The notes: a model not told the origin generated them from the sequence alone. Numbered from the stretch's first letter, positions 7,831-16,708 are shown. The stretch: 45,839 bases of DNA from Bacillota bacterium (GCA_023249475.1 JAHFCO010000017.1:1-45839); one strand, 5' to 3'. Translations and numbers: made by a program.

Positions 7831-8619
7831 TTACGGGATAAAATTTTCCCATTGTTCTTTTGTACGCGAAGGGTCGACCACGAACATGAATCGCTCCGGG
7901 TCCTTTTCATACTGCGTATAAATCGCGACAGAAGGTTCGATTGCGAATTCGGTATATTCCCGGGGTCGCTTCACGATCAGCGGGTCGGCGTCGTATGCGG
8001 GGTTATGCCGCCACTGGAGTTTCCCGTCGGCGAGAATCGGGAAATAGGCCAATCCGCGATGCGCGCGCACTTCTTTATAGTCAAATCCATAATCGCGTAC
8101 ACACCAGGCGCCAAACGCCAAGGGTTGGTCGGGGTCGGCGCTGATGGTCGCATGCGCCCATCCCGGAGGGACCAGGATGATGTCCCCGGGCAAGCCTTCG
8201 ACGGCGAAGCACCGCCCGCATCGATCTTTGGCGGATTCCTGCATATAGATGACGGCTTTCCCGCTCCAGATTTCATAGACCTCGGGGGTCGATTCGTTAC
8301 AACTCGCGGAGACCGCATGGATGTGGCCTTGGCTTCGGATCGGCTCATCCCCGAGGCGGCCTTTCGCATAAAGCACCGTCCCGTAAAGCAGGTTGCGGCG
8401 GATCAATTCTTCTTGATTCTTCGTCTGACCGACATCCATCGCGATCGCATAGACGACGTCCGGACCGGTACATGTCGGATCCATCAACGACGGACGGATC
8501 GAATCCAGCATCCTTCGCTCGACGATCGGTCCGAACGTATCTTCACCGTATCGATATTCCATCTTCTCGAAATCGACTTCGATCGCAAATCCCGGATCGA
8601 AGGATACTGTATCTTTCAT
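7831..8619 (-). CDS. Cupin sugar-phosphate isomerase-like protein
   Basis: A 262-residue protein related to the cupin glucose-6-phosphate isomerases but with extra N- and C-terminal segments. The first cupin motif reads QGHIHAVSASCNESTPEVYE (H99, H101, E116 likely metal ligands) and the second PPGWAHATI (H156). The usual length of the family is about 190 residues, so the substrate may differ from glucose 6-phosphate. The start at 8619 begins one base after the stop of the mannose-6-phosphate isomerase gene and has no good ribosome site, so translation is probably coupled. The tandem pairing with the shorter cupin gene downstream suggests division of labour on epimeric sugar phosphates. Confidence 0.75.
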   Translation of the reverse strand: MKDTVSFDPGFAIEVDFEKMEYRYGEDTFGPIVERRMLDSIRPSLMDPTCTGPDVVYAIAMDVGQTKNQEELIRRNLLYGTVLYAKGRLGDEPIRSQGHIHAVSASCNESTPEVYEIWSGKAVIYMQESAKDRCGRCFAVEGLPGDIILVPPGWAHATISADPDQPLAFGAWCVRDYGFDYKEVRAHRGLAYFPILADGKLQWRHNPAYDADPLIVKRPREYTEFAIEPSVAIYTQYEKDPERFMFVVDPSRTKEQWENFIP

Positions 8620-8620
8620 G

Positions 8621-10351
8621 TTAGCGCACATACGCACGGATCACCTTCACGCTTTCATTGTGTAACGGACGCAATCTGAACTTCCCGACGGACGCAGGGA
8701 TGATGAAGGTTTCCGCATAATGGATCCGATAGGGTTGAAAGGAATGGTCCATGCTTTCCACGACGATTTCCCTTCCCTCGATCAGGTTCAGCATCTGAAC
8801 CGTGCCTTGGGTGGAGAGTTCGATGGGTTCATCGAAAGTATGCCGGCGTGTTTCGATGAACTCACGCTCATGCAAGCCGGTTTTTTCCTCAAGATGGTGT
8901 TTCGACTCGATTTTCGTCTCGAATCGGTTGATCAGATTCTCTTTCACCCATGTCGTATCCCGATCGAACTGGATCACTTTCTCCCCATGTCCGATATGTA
9001 CGGGACGAGGCAGGCCATCCAACCCGACCCGATCCCAATCCCACAGTTTGAACGTGAAGATGTAGGGGGTCGCACTGATTTCCAGGATCATCGCGTTCTT
9101 GCCCGAACAATGGACCGTCCCCGCCGGGATCAAGAAATGGTCATGCTTCTTCGCCGGGAAGCGATTGATGTACTTTTCATCGGGGAAACGCGTCGAGCCC
9201 TGTTGGGCCGCCTTCAGGTCCGCGATCATGTCTTTGGGATCGATTCCTTCCTTCACCCCCAGATAAACGGTTCCATCGTCCTTCGCATCCAGGATGTAGT
9301 AGCTTTCGTCCTGGGTGTAATGCATCCCGAAGTTTTCCTGGATGTATTCCGTCAACGGATGCACTTGAAGGCTCAAATGCTGCCCATCCATGGTATCCAG
9401 GAAATCGAATCGGATCGGGAATTCGAGCCCGAAACGGGCATGGACGGATTCACCGAGCAGGTTGCCGGCTTGCATGAAGACCAGGTCGATCGACGGCACT
9501 TGCACGATCGTCTCGCCGTATTGAAGAAGCAGGCTGTTCTCTTCCGGGACGCCGTCGAAACACCAGGCGTAATTGTCTTTGTCCGGATCGAGTCGACAGA
9601 CTTCCTTCATCCACTGCCCGCCCCATACCCCGGGGTCGAAGAACGGGACGGTCCGGAATGGTTGACGGGACGTCTGTTTCAATCCATCGAGGAATGCGGT
9701 CGATGTGACCAGCTTGGGGTCGTTTTGCGTGTTCGTGTCCAATAAAAAATCAAAGCGGGCAAAGACATCCCGTTTGTGTCGGTCCGCCATGCGCCACTCC
9801 ACGAAAAACCCCCGTTTATATTTACGCAAGATATCTTCTTTATGATTCGAACACTTCCAGTTTCCGATTTCCTGGCTCCGATAACGTTGCTGGATTTCCC
9901 ACCGGGCCAAATCCGCATAGACAAGGACATCCGCACGACCGATCAACGACGCCCCGACCCCGATGACACAGTAGCGATCGTTGCACAAAGCGGTTCTTTC
10001 CTTCAGTGAATCCAGCGCGTCGGAATCGATGAACTCTTCCAAGCGATGGGTTGAAAGGACACCGAAAACACGATCGTCGGTAAGGTTGCGCTCGATCTTC
10101 TTCGTGATCTCTTCACCCGGGATGAACGCATCATCGAAGAGAAAAATCTCCGTGATCCCCATCGGTAAAACCAAGCGTTCGATGATTTCTTCGACCCGGA
10201 CCCCGGGATAACAATCGATGACCAGGCTTCTTTTCCCCAACATCGCTTGATTCAGCGCATGGGCGATCTCAGGATACCCGCGATACGCCTGGTCGTCATA
10301 GTCTGCGACGACGACCGTCGGGTGTTTTTCATAGTGTGAATTCAGACTCAC
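8621..10351 (-). CDS. manA: Class I mannose-6-phosphate isomerase, long form
   Basis: A 576-residue protein with two parts. The N-terminal half (to about residue 225) is the domain found in long class I isomerases: CYPGVRVEEII, a YADLARWEIQQRYR segment and KYKRGFFVEWRMADRHKR. It resembles a nucleotide-kinase-like fold but no P-loop is visible. The C-terminal half has the zinc site SLQVHP, DESYYIL and GTVHCSG, and starts with the PFFDPGVWGGQW segment typical of the family. It converts mannose 6-phosphate to fructose 6-phosphate. The ATG overlaps the stop of the PTS IIA gene as ATGA. It sits between IIA and the two cupin isomerases. Confidence 0.88.
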   Translation of the reverse strand: MSLNSHYEKHPTVVVADYDDQAYRGYPEIAHALNQAMLGKRSLVIDCYPGVRVEEIIERLVLPMGITEIFLFDDAFIPGEEITKKIERNLTDDRVFGVLSTHRLEEFIDSDALDSLKERTALCNDRYCVIGVGASLIGRADVLVYADLARWEIQQRYRSQEIGNWKCSNHKEDILRKYKRGFFVEWRMADRHKRDVFARFDFLLDTNTQNDPKLVTSTAFLDGLKQTSRQPFRTVPFFDPGVWGGQWMKEVCRLDPDKDNYAWCFDGVPEENSLLLQYGETIVQVPSIDLVFMQAGNLLGESVHARFGLEFPIRFDFLDTMDGQHLSLQVHPLTEYIQENFGMHYTQDESYYILDAKDDGTVYLGVKEGIDPKDMIADLKAAQQGSTRFPDEKYINRFPAKKHDHFLIPAGTVHCSGKNAMILEISATPYIFTFKLWDWDRVGLDGLPRPVHIGHGEKVIQFDRDTTWVKENLINRFETKIESKHHLEEKTGLHEREFIETRRHTFDEPIELSTQGTVQMLNLIEGREIVVESMDHSFQPYRIHYAETFIIPASVGKFRLRPLHNESVKVIRAYVR

Positions 10352-10677
10352 TTCACATCCTCCAGACCCGCGGTGCGCTGGTAGAGTTGGATGAAGAAAC
10401 CGACGAGTTCCTTCAGCAGGATGGCGTTCATCAAATGGTCTTGGGCATGGACCATCAACACGTTCATCTGAACGGAGTCGCCGTTGGCTTCCTGCACGAT
10501 CAGTTGGGTTTGGATCTTATGGGCTGTCAACAGCGAAGCTTCGCCTTGTTCCACCAACGCTTTCGCTTCTTCGATCCGCCCCGACTTCGCTTCGTTGATG
10601 GCGCGAAGGAAGAGCGAAGAGGCATCCCCTCCGTTGCATATGAGTTGAAACGGTATATTCTCATTGAAATTTTCCAT
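10348..10677 (-). CDS. PTS lactose/cellobiose-family IIA component
   Basis: A 109-residue all-helical phosphocarrier of the lactose/chitobiose class. The VHAQDHLM motif gives the phosphohistidine H77 and the metal-binding D80. It passes phosphate from HPr to the cysteine of the IIB encoded at 16370-16708. The ATG has AGGAGAA before it. Its stop overlaps the start of the mannose-6-phosphate isomerase gene, and it lies nine bases after the PRD regulator. IIA is separated from IIB and IIC by seven genes, all on the same strand, so those genes probably belong to the same sugar pathway. Confidence 0.93.
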   Translation of the reverse strand: MENFNENIPFQLICNGGDASSLFLRAINEAKSGRIEEAKALVEQGEASLLTAHKIQTQLIVQEANGDSVQMNVLMVHAQDHLMNAILLKELVGFFIQLYQRTAGLEDVK

Positions 10678-10686
10678 GATGTTCTC

Positions 10687-12639
10687 CTATTGGACGTTTT
10701 GTAGATAGAATTCATACAGTAAAGCAATCACCGCATCGAAGGTCGCGCATTTGGCCAATCGTTGGATATTGGCCTCATCCATGGCGAAACGAGAGATGAT
10801 GGCGTAGAAATAATTGAGATAATGGATGTCCTCTTTCGCGATCGCGAAGAGTAGGACGACGGAAACCCTCTGATTGCCCCATTCGATCGGCTCGTGAAGC
10901 GTCGCGATCGCGACGCTGGTCTTCAAGGCATGCACGATGGTCGCATGGGGTAGCGCGACCCCGGTCTGGATCGAGGTCGGAATCAGCGACTCGCGCTCCA
11001 AAACGGAAGCCTCGAACGCATCGTCGACGAAGGACCCTTCCTTCAGCCGGCTACAGAGATATCGGATGCACTCTTCGCTCTTCTTGACGCGAATCGACGG
11101 ATAAAACTGGTCATGGGCAAAGAACACACGGGTCAAGGTGTTGAAGTTGCGTTTCTTCATTTTCTCGATTTCCTTCGTCAGGACGGCTTGGATGGAGAAA
11201 CGATCCCCCATCGACACTTCCGGACGGATGATGAGGTCGGGGGTTTTCCCTCCGACTTTGATCATCGATGTCGATACGATGACATCCGGCATCGTCTGGG
11301 TCTGGACGAACTGTTCCAACTCCGCCGCGGAAACGATTTCGATGCGTTCGATCATGCTTTCTTGACGCAGGACCTCGTTGTTTTTGATGATGTATTTGAC
11401 GACCGATCGTCCCTCAAGAGCGACGACGAGCACTTTCAAGCGATCACGCACGATGTTCCCGCGTTGCAGGCTTTCATAGGTGTCGGCCAGATGGCAAACG
11501 ATGAAACTGATTTCATCCTGATGGAAACGGATCCCCATGATTTCGGAGAGCCGGTTCCCGATATAGAGTGCAACGTCGAACAGGAACGGATATTCCCGTT
11601 TCATCTGTTCGATGATCGGGTTCTTGATGAAAATCCCCTTCTCCATCCTCAGGATGGCGATCTTGATGTGGATCGTGAGATCGATCGCCAATTCCGTTTC
11701 ATGGGTGAAATCGAGGGCGTAATGGGTCTTCACTTCAGTCAAGACGTGGCGGATCGCCATGAAAACAGGCTCGCTCAGCACATCCCCGCTTCGACCAAAC
11801 CCTTCGACCTCCTCCATCGTCTTCACCATGGACAAACTCTCGTTAAGCAGCTCGACATCTTGGGGGGGAATCGAAAGGTCGAAGATTTCCAAGAGACGGC
11901 GCGTGATCCACACGACCAATCCGCTCTCGGGGTTCTGACGGGACTCCGTATTCTCTTCATTGCTTCCGCTTGGGTTTGAGGTCACGGCTTGTTCGGAAAT
12001 CATCAGCACCGTGATCAGCAAGGATCGAAACGAAAGATAGCGCGAGAAGTATTTCTCTTCCACCAACAGTTCAAGAAGCATGTCCGAAATGGCCGGTACG
12101 TCGATCTTGGGGAAAATGCGGGCGAATTGTTCGGGCGTCGAATAACCCAAATTGTTTTTTATCCAATGGATCAAGAATTTGACTTGGTCAAGACGTCTCC
12201 CTTGAAACATGAAGGTATCGTTGTGCCGCTCCAGGGAAAGCGCGAAGCCATGGGATTGGATTTCTTTTCGAATCAAATGCAGGTCCGTCAACAAGGTCGA
12301 TTCGGAAACATACAACGCGTTGGCGAGGTCGAAGTAGTCGATGCCGGTCGGGGACAGGATCATCTCTTTGATGACCACCGCCAACCGTTCCCGTGCGTCC
12401 AGGACGTTCTCGACGTTTAGCGATTTGAAATCGACCTCGCGGTTGTAGCGATATCCGTACTGCTTCGAGGTCTGGATGACGGGTTCGTTGAAAACCGCCT
12501 TGATGCTCTCGATATCCATCCGGATCGTACGATCGCTTACGGCTAAAAGTTCAGACAATTCGCTCCCTTTGACCCAGTCTTCCTTGATGTACAAGGTAAC
12601 CAGGATTTTCTCCTGTCGCTTGGAAAGCATCGGTTTCAT
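10687..12639 (-). CDS. PRD-containing transcriptional regulator with active IIA domain (MtlR/LicR-like)
   Basis: A 650-residue regulator. N-terminal HTH domains (SELLAVSDRTIRMDIE and VSESTLLTDLHLI) are followed by PRDs, a IIB-like domain and a C-terminal fructose/mannitol-type IIA domain. PRD histidines appear kept (LTIHIKIAILRM and IVCHLADTYE), and the IIA site GVALPHAT is intact (about H565). The IIB-like segment VVALEGRSV lacks the cysteine. The start at 12639 is chosen over an ATG at 12654 because GGAGG lies eight bases before it. It probably activates the cluster when its IIA and PRD sites report low PTS flux. The intact sites contrast with the regulator at 1211-3190. Confidence 0.88.
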   Translation of the reverse strand: MKPMLSKRQEKILVTLYIKEDWVKGSELSELLAVSDRTIRMDIESIKAVFNEPVIQTSKQYGYRYNREVDFKSLNVENVLDARERLAVVIKEMILSPTGIDYFDLANALYVSESTLLTDLHLIRKEIQSHGFALSLERHNDTFMFQGRRLDQVKFLIHWIKNNLGYSTPEQFARIFPKIDVPAISDMLLELLVEEKYFSRYLSFRSLLITVLMISEQAVTSNPSGSNEENTESRQNPESGLVVWITRRLLEIFDLSIPPQDVELLNESLSMVKTMEEVEGFGRSGDVLSEPVFMAIRHVLTEVKTHYALDFTHETELAIDLTIHIKIAILRMEKGIFIKNPIIEQMKREYPFLFDVALYIGNRLSEIMGIRFHQDEISFIVCHLADTYESLQRGNIVRDRLKVLVVALEGRSVVKYIIKNNEVLRQESMIERIEIVSAAELEQFVQTQTMPDVIVSTSMIKVGGKTPDLIIRPEVSMGDRFSIQAVLTKEIEKMKKRNFNTLTRVFFAHDQFYPSIRVKKSEECIRYLCSRLKEGSFVDDAFEASVLERESLIPTSIQTGVALPHATIVHALKTSVAIATLHEPIEWGNQRVSVVLLFAIAKEDIHYLNYFYAIISRFAMDEANIQRLAKCATFDAVIALLYEFYLQNVQ

Positions 12640-12661
12640 CCGCTCTACCTCCATGTTCTAT

Positions 12662-13612
12662 CTATTCGTAGTGTAAACGATATCGACAATAAATGAAATG
12701 GGGGGAATGCATATAGATGGAGACCAACTCCGTGTGGGGATGGAGGATCGACGAGAATGGTTCGCACCGTTGGCCGATCGACGTCGCATCGCCGCCGATA
12801 TAGAGACCGGATTGGTTCAGGAAGAGTTCATCCATCAAGCCTTCCTTCATGAAGATGTGGGTGACGGTCGGTGATTCCACCAGCAAGGTATCGACCCCGA
12901 GTTTCTTCAGGATCTTCATTCCGATCTTGTTGTCGAATTTGCGCTCATGGTTCGTTACGAGGATGTACGATTTCTGCGGATCATAGACGAATTCGCCGAC
13001 ATCCACCGAACCGATATCGTCGAAGGGACCGATCACTACGGTTTCTTTGGATGAATGCGAGCGGATGTGTTCGATGCCGGCCGATGTCGTGTAGAAGAAA
13101 CTGGGCATTTCGGGATGGGTGAACTGTGCGGCTTCGAACGCGATGTCCGTTCCGTCAAGCGTCACGACGATCCGCCAAGGGATTTCGTTCTTATGACGAT
13201 CGACGCGATGGGCGGAAATGTTGGCGTCGTAGCAATGCCCCGTCCCGCCTGACCCGACTTCTTTCGCGATGGACTGCGTTCCGCAAAGGATCGCATCCGC
13301 CGAACCGCGCAGGACGTTCAAGATCCAATAATCCACCATGCTTCCATCCCCCGCGAATTTGTTGTTACGGGCGACCAGGGGGCCTTGCGGGGCGTCCGCA
13401 AAGGCGATCTTCCCGTCCACCGACATGACAAGCGAGTTGTAGGCATACGGACGGTCTTCAGGAAATGCACCGAACATCAAATCCCTTCCGAACACTTCCC
13501 TGAGTTGAGGCAGCGCTACCCCTTCATTGGGTAAATCGATCTGCGGATTGAAATAGAGTTCGGTCAATTTTAACCGAGGGTAATCGAACGCGATTTTCTT
13601 TAGGTTGGACAT
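12662..13612 (-). CDS. RibD C-terminal / dihydrofolate reductase-like protein, copy 2
   Basis: A 316-residue protein of the RibD C-terminal (bacterial deaminase-reductase) fold. It has YAYNSLVMSVDGKIAF near residue 60, where RibD-type reductases bind NADPH, and ends with VESPTVTHIFMKEGLMDELFL. No deaminase domain is present, so it is not a complete RibD. It is clearly paralogous to the next gene upstream (13623-14567), including a shared C-terminal HPHTEL-x6-HSPHF segment. AAGGAGG precedes the ATG. The likely role is NAD(P)H-dependent reduction of a carbonyl or lactone-like substrate; the substrate is unknown. It lies just before the PRD regulator of the PTS cluster. Confidence 0.8.
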   Translation of the reverse strand: MSNLKKIAFDYPRLKLTELYFNPQIDLPNEGVALPQLREVFGRDLMFGAFPEDRPYAYNSLVMSVDGKIAFADAPQGPLVARNNKFAGDGSMVDYWILNVLRGSADAILCGTQSIAKEVGSGGTGHCYDANISAHRVDRHKNEIPWRIVVTLDGTDIAFEAAQFTHPEMPSFFYTTSAGIEHIRSHSSKETVVIGPFDDIGSVDVGEFVYDPQKSYILVTNHERKFDNKIGMKILKKLGVDTLLVESPTVTHIFMKEGLMDELFLNQSGLYIGGDATSIGQRCEPFSSILHPHTELVSIYMHSPHFIYCRYRLHYE

Positions 13613-13622
13613 CTCGTCCTCC

Positions 13623-14567
13623 TTACTCCATCAAACGATGGCGGGTATACATGAAATGCGGCGAATGCATGGAGAGATGAATCAATTCGGTATGGGGATG
13701 GACTCTCGAAGTGAACGAATTTCCCCTCTTACCGATCGAAAGCGCATCGCCACCGACATAGAGACAGGAGATGTTGATGAACAGTTCATCCATCAACCGC
13801 TCTTCCAAAAACAAGTGCGTCATCATCGGGGACTCGACCAACAAACGCTTGATGCCCAGTTTATGCAGCATCCGCATCGCGATGTGGGGATCCGGCAGAT
13901 GTCCGTGACCGCAAATCAGGGCGTACTTCTTCGAAGGGTCGACCGTGAATTCGTCAAACGCCACTTCGTCGGGACTGCCATACGGGCCGAGAACCACCAT
14001 GTCCGGGAAATGTTCCTTGAGTCTGTCCAAGGCATTGAGAACGGTATAGAAGACGACCGGGATTTCGCCACAGGTGAACTCCTTGTGATCGAACGGGATG
14101 TCGGTGCCATCCAAGGTCGGGATGACGTTGATCGGAACCGGCGACAAACCTTTGGCGATCCGTGCGTCTTCCAGGGTTTGGTCATAGATGTGCCCCGTCG
14201 CCGTCGGTTCGCTGCGAAGCGTGTTGGCCCCGAAGAGTATCGCATCCGCACTGCTCCGCAACAGGTTCAATAGCCACCAGTCCGTCAGCGCCCCCGTCGG
14301 GTCATACTCATTCTTTGAAGCGATGAGCGGTCCTTCGGGTGCGTCAAGAAACGCGATCTTGCCATCGATCGATGTGACGACCGAGTTGTAGATGAAGGGG
14401 CGCAGGAGATCGTGCCCTTGAAACCGTAGCGGTTCCCCGAGGACTTTCCTGACCGAATCGCAATCGACGACGACGTCTCCGCTCTGATAGGCCGGATGGG
14501 CGAAGAGCGTCGTAAGCTTCATCTGGTCGTAAGGGAAACCCATCTTGGGTAGGTTCGAGGACATCAT
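13623..14567 (-). CDS. RibD C-terminal / dihydrofolate reductase-like protein, copy 1
   Basis: A 314-residue paralogue of the gene at 12662-13612. The FIYNSVVTSIDGKIAF segment, a LRSSADAILFGANTLRSE segment and VESPMMTHLFLEERLMDELF mark the RibD-C fold. The length is larger than a free dihydrofolate reductase and the extra C-terminal tail is shared by both copies. The start codon overlaps the stop of the SDR gene as ATGATG over TGA, and GGGGGTGA precedes it. The copies are different enough that they may form a heterodimer or act on different intermediates. Riboflavin synthesis is unlikely, as no other rib gene is near. Confidence 0.8.
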   Translation of the reverse strand: MMSSNLPKMGFPYDQMKLTTLFAHPAYQSGDVVVDCDSVRKVLGEPLRFQGHDLLRPFIYNSVVTSIDGKIAFLDAPEGPLIASKNEYDPTGALTDWWLLNLLRSSADAILFGANTLRSEPTATGHIYDQTLEDARIAKGLSPVPINVIPTLDGTDIPFDHKEFTCGEIPVVFYTVLNALDRLKEHFPDMVVLGPYGSPDEVAFDEFTVDPSKKYALICGHGHLPDPHIAMRMLHKLGIKRLLVESPMMTHLFLEERLMDELFINISCLYVGGDALSIGKRGNSFTSRVHPHTELIHLSMHSPHFMYTRHRLME

Positions 14568-15292
14568 TTGTCACCCCCGCAAACCGGAAGATGGATCCCG
14601 GTGATCCATGCGGAGGCATCGCAACTCAGGAAGAGGACCGCTTCGACGATATCTTCCACGGTACCGATCCGTTTCATGGGATAAAACCCCGCATACAGAT
14701 CAAGCAACTTCTGCGGGTCTTCCGATTCCCGGATCCGCTTTTGGATCATCGGCGTATCCACGATGCCGGGCATGACGGTATTGGCCCGCACCCGCGGCGC
14801 ATAATCCAATGCGATGCATTCGGTCATCATGTTGACGGCCGCCTTCGACGCATTGTACGAGACCCTCTCGGGGATGGCTTTGACCGCCATGTTCGACGAG
14901 ATGTTGACGATCGTCGAGGGTTGTTTCTTGAGTTCCCCGATGCTCGCCTTGCACATCGCGAACGTCCCATAGACATTGATTTCAAAGGTTTGGCGGAAGG
15001 TATCCAAACTCATGGTTTCAAGCGTCCCTTCACGTGTGATGCCGGCGGAATTCACCAGTCCGTCCAGCTTTCCAAACTTCTCGACGGTCGTTTCGACCGC
15101 TTTCATGCAATCTTGAAGATTCGTCACATCGCCGCTCACGTATACGAAAGAAGGATGCGTGACTTCGCAACGGGTTTCAAGAGAGAACCCTACGACCTTC
15201 GCCCCCTCGGACAAGAAACGTTCGACGATGGCTTTGCCCATCCCGGAAGCTGCGCCGGAGACAAGGAATACGCGATCGTTGAGACTAGGCAT
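14564..15292 (-). CDS. Short-chain dehydrogenase/reductase (SDR)
   Basis: A 242-residue classical SDR. The cofactor site is SGAASGMGKA near the N-terminus, followed by NSAG (about residue 85). The catalytic serine-tyrosine-lysine set is in NISSN and the YNASK motif, and PGIVDTPM follows. It reduces or oxidises a hydroxyl or keto group with NAD(P)H in the cytoplasm. It overlaps the FMN reductase gene at its start and the RibD-C gene at its end, so the three redox genes are translated together. The position inside a PTS cluster suggests a sugar-derived substrate, which is inference. Confidence 0.92.
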   Translation of the reverse strand: MPSLNDRVFLVSGAASGMGKAIVERFLSEGAKVVGFSLETRCEVTHPSFVYVSGDVTNLQDCMKAVETTVEKFGKLDGLVNSAGITREGTLETMSLDTFRQTFEINVYGTFAMCKASIGELKKQPSTIVNISSNMAVKAIPERVSYNASKAAVNMMTECIALDYAPRVRANTVMPGIVDTPMIQKRIRESEDPQKLLDLYAGFYPMKRIGTVEDIVEAVLFLSCDASAWITGIHLPVCGGDK

Positions 15293-15941
15293 GCTGATTC
15301 TCCTTCATCGTGTTTTCTTCCACGTTTAGATAATTCACGGACTGATAGAGATATTTGTAGAACTTCCCTTCCTGTTTGTCCGCATACCATTGATTGAGTC
15401 GCTTGGCGGCCATCTCGCATCTTGTCAATGCTTGACGGTTCTGTCTCGCCGGTAGGACGTCCGTCTTGCTGGCGTAAATGAAATCGATGATCCCGGCATC
15501 GAGATGGGAGAAGACGAATTCGACCGTCGTTTCGACCGATTTGGCCATCGAATGCCATTTCGACCCCGTCGTCATGATGAATACGCCCGCTTTTTCCCAA
15601 TTCGACACCGTATCCTTTCGGAAAATCAGTCCGCAGGAAATCGTTTGCAGACGTGAGAAGAACGATAATAACGGTCCCGTGATCGTTCCGAACCACATCG
15701 GGGATGCGATGACATAGGCATCGGCGGCATGGATGCGATCCAGGATTCCCTGAAACCCGTCTTTGATCGAACATCCGGGTTTTCTGCGGCAATACCCGCA
15801 ATCGACGCAAGGCTTGACATCGAGCGCGTCGAACACGTTGATGATTTCGACTTCACCCTCGACATGCCGAACGAATTCATCGACCAACGCCATGGTATGC
15901 CCTTTGCGATTGGGCGACCCGACAAAAACGATCACCTTCAT
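15285..15941 (-). CDS. NAD(P)H-dependent FMN reductase / flavodoxin-fold protein
   Basis: A 218-residue flavodoxin-like protein. VGSPNRKGHTMALVDEF near the N-terminus is the FMN phosphate loop. A CVDCGYCRRKPGC cluster around residues 45-57 is typical of the iron-sulfur flavoprotein (ISF)-like and multimeric flavodoxin-family reductases. The ASPMWFGTITGPLLSFFSR segment contacts the flavin ring. It may supply electrons to the neighbouring redox enzymes. The start follows the upstream stop as TGAGATG, and its stop overlaps the SDR start. The C-terminal 60 residues are basic and unusual for the core fold, with no motif that I recognise. Confidence 0.88.
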   Translation of the reverse strand: MKVIVFVGSPNRKGHTMALVDEFVRHVEGEVEIINVFDALDVKPCVDCGYCRRKPGCSIKDGFQGILDRIHAADAYVIASPMWFGTITGPLLSFFSRLQTISCGLIFRKDTVSNWEKAGVFIMTTGSKWHSMAKSVETTVEFVFSHLDAGIIDFIYASKTDVLPARQNRQALTRCEMAAKRLNQWYADKQEGKFYKYLYQSVNYLNVEENTMKENQHA

Positions 15942-15942
15942 C

Positions 15943-16308
15943 TCAATCCGCCTTCACAGTCATTCTGACTTTATACAACCCGTGGTTGTTTTCCTTGTGG
16001 ATCCTTCGAACGATACGAAACGGACTTCCGAACGTCGCGATGAACCGTTGGTCGATTTCCTTCAATTTATCAAGAGGGATCGATTTCCAGTCTTCCATGG
16101 TTTTCCAAATCAGCAAGGTGTGGACTTCACCCGGTACGTTGGCGTTGACCCAAACCTCTTTGGACAGAAACCCCGCATAGCGTGAGAGTTCCTCCGTCCA
16201 GATGGCTTCATCCAAACGGATGAACTCTTCGACTTTCGTCGGATCCTCGAGTTGGAACACAAGGTGTTCGATGGGATAGTTGACATTCTCCAGAATCGTT
16301 TGCAACAT
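15943..16308 (-). CDS. TIGR03792-like small protein (dimeric alpha/beta-barrel type)
   Basis: A 121-residue protein with FIRLDEAIWTEELSRYAGFLSKEVWVN and a WKTMEDWKSIP segment. These match from memory the TIGR03792 family, small proteins with a ferredoxin-like barrel resembling antibiotic-biosynthesis monooxygenases. The function of the family is not known. AAAGGAGAA precedes the ATG. The gene starts the group FMN reductase, SDR and RibD-C pair, so a flavin- or redox-linked modification is plausible. It follows a terminator after the PTS IIB gene, so expression may need read-through or a local promoter. Confidence 0.7.
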   Translation of the reverse strand: MLQTILENVNYPIEHLVFQLEDPTKVEEFIRLDEAIWTEELSRYAGFLSKEVWVNANVPGEVHTLLIWKTMEDWKSIPLDKLKEIDQRFIATFGSPFRIVRRIHKENNHGLYKVRMTVKAD

Positions 16309-16321
16309 AATGATTCTCCTT

Positions 16322-16362
16322 TCATAAAGAAGAGTAGCCAGGGACGGATCTCTTGGCTACTC
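16322..16362 (-). terminator. Terminator between PTS IIB and the redox genes
   Basis: GAGTAGCCA (16332-16340) pairs with TGGCTACTC (16354-16362). On the minus strand the stem is followed by TTCTTTATG, a short imperfect T tract. It could reduce transcription of the downstream cluster relative to IIC and IIB. Confidence 0.6.
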
Positions 16363-16369
16363 CACATGA

Positions 16370-16708
16370 TTATTGACTTAATCGGGACGCTTTGATCGCC
16401 TTGAAGGTTTCCGCCAAAATCGGAACAGCCGCCATCATACCGTAGTCTTCTTTATTGATCACCAGAACCGGTATTCTCAGACCCTTCTCCGCGACGACTC
16501 TTTCCACGTCCTGTTTGATCATCGACACTTGCGGACCAAGAAGCACACAGTCGCATCCCTCGAGTTGCTGGACATATTCTTCTTTGCCCCAAGCATCGAT
16601 CTGAATGCCTTTGTCTCTGAATTTCTCCGAATCCTGAATGACTTTACGCATATTGTTGACGAGGATGCTTGTGGACAATCCTCCATAACAGACGAGCATG
16701 ATTTTCAT
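16370..16708 (-). CDS. PTS lactose/cellobiose-family IIB component
   Basis: A 112-residue cytoplasmic phosphocarrier. The sequence MKIMLVCYGGLSTSILV gives the phosphocysteine C7 in the usual CxxGxSTS loop. It receives phosphate from the IIA at 10348-10677 and hands it to the sugar bound by the IIC at 16768-18081. The start at 16708 is chosen because AAAGGA lies six bases before it; an ATG two codons upstream is too close to that site. It follows IIC after a 59-base gap with a strong hairpin and precedes a terminator. Confidence 0.93.
   Translation of the reverse strand: MKIMLVCYGGLSTSILVNNMRKVIQDSEKFRDKGIQIDAWGKEEYVQQLEGCDCVLLGPQVSMIKQDVERVVAEKGLRIPVLVINKEDYGMMAAVPILAETFKAIKASRLSQ

Noticed and set aside
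8720-9745. 341-codon plus-strand frame opposite the mannose-6-phosphate isomerase gene
   Set aside because: It is an antisense frame of a gene with all zinc-site motifs; composition is rich in D, F, R and H as expected for a shadow.
11113-11979. 288-codon plus-strand frame opposite the PRD regulator
   Set aside because: The opposite strand encodes a complete regulator with an intact IIA domain; this frame has no motif and no ribosome site.
12662-14567. Riboflavin biosynthesis genes
   Set aside because: Both proteins have only the reductase-like part, no deaminase zinc motif is present and no other rib gene is near.
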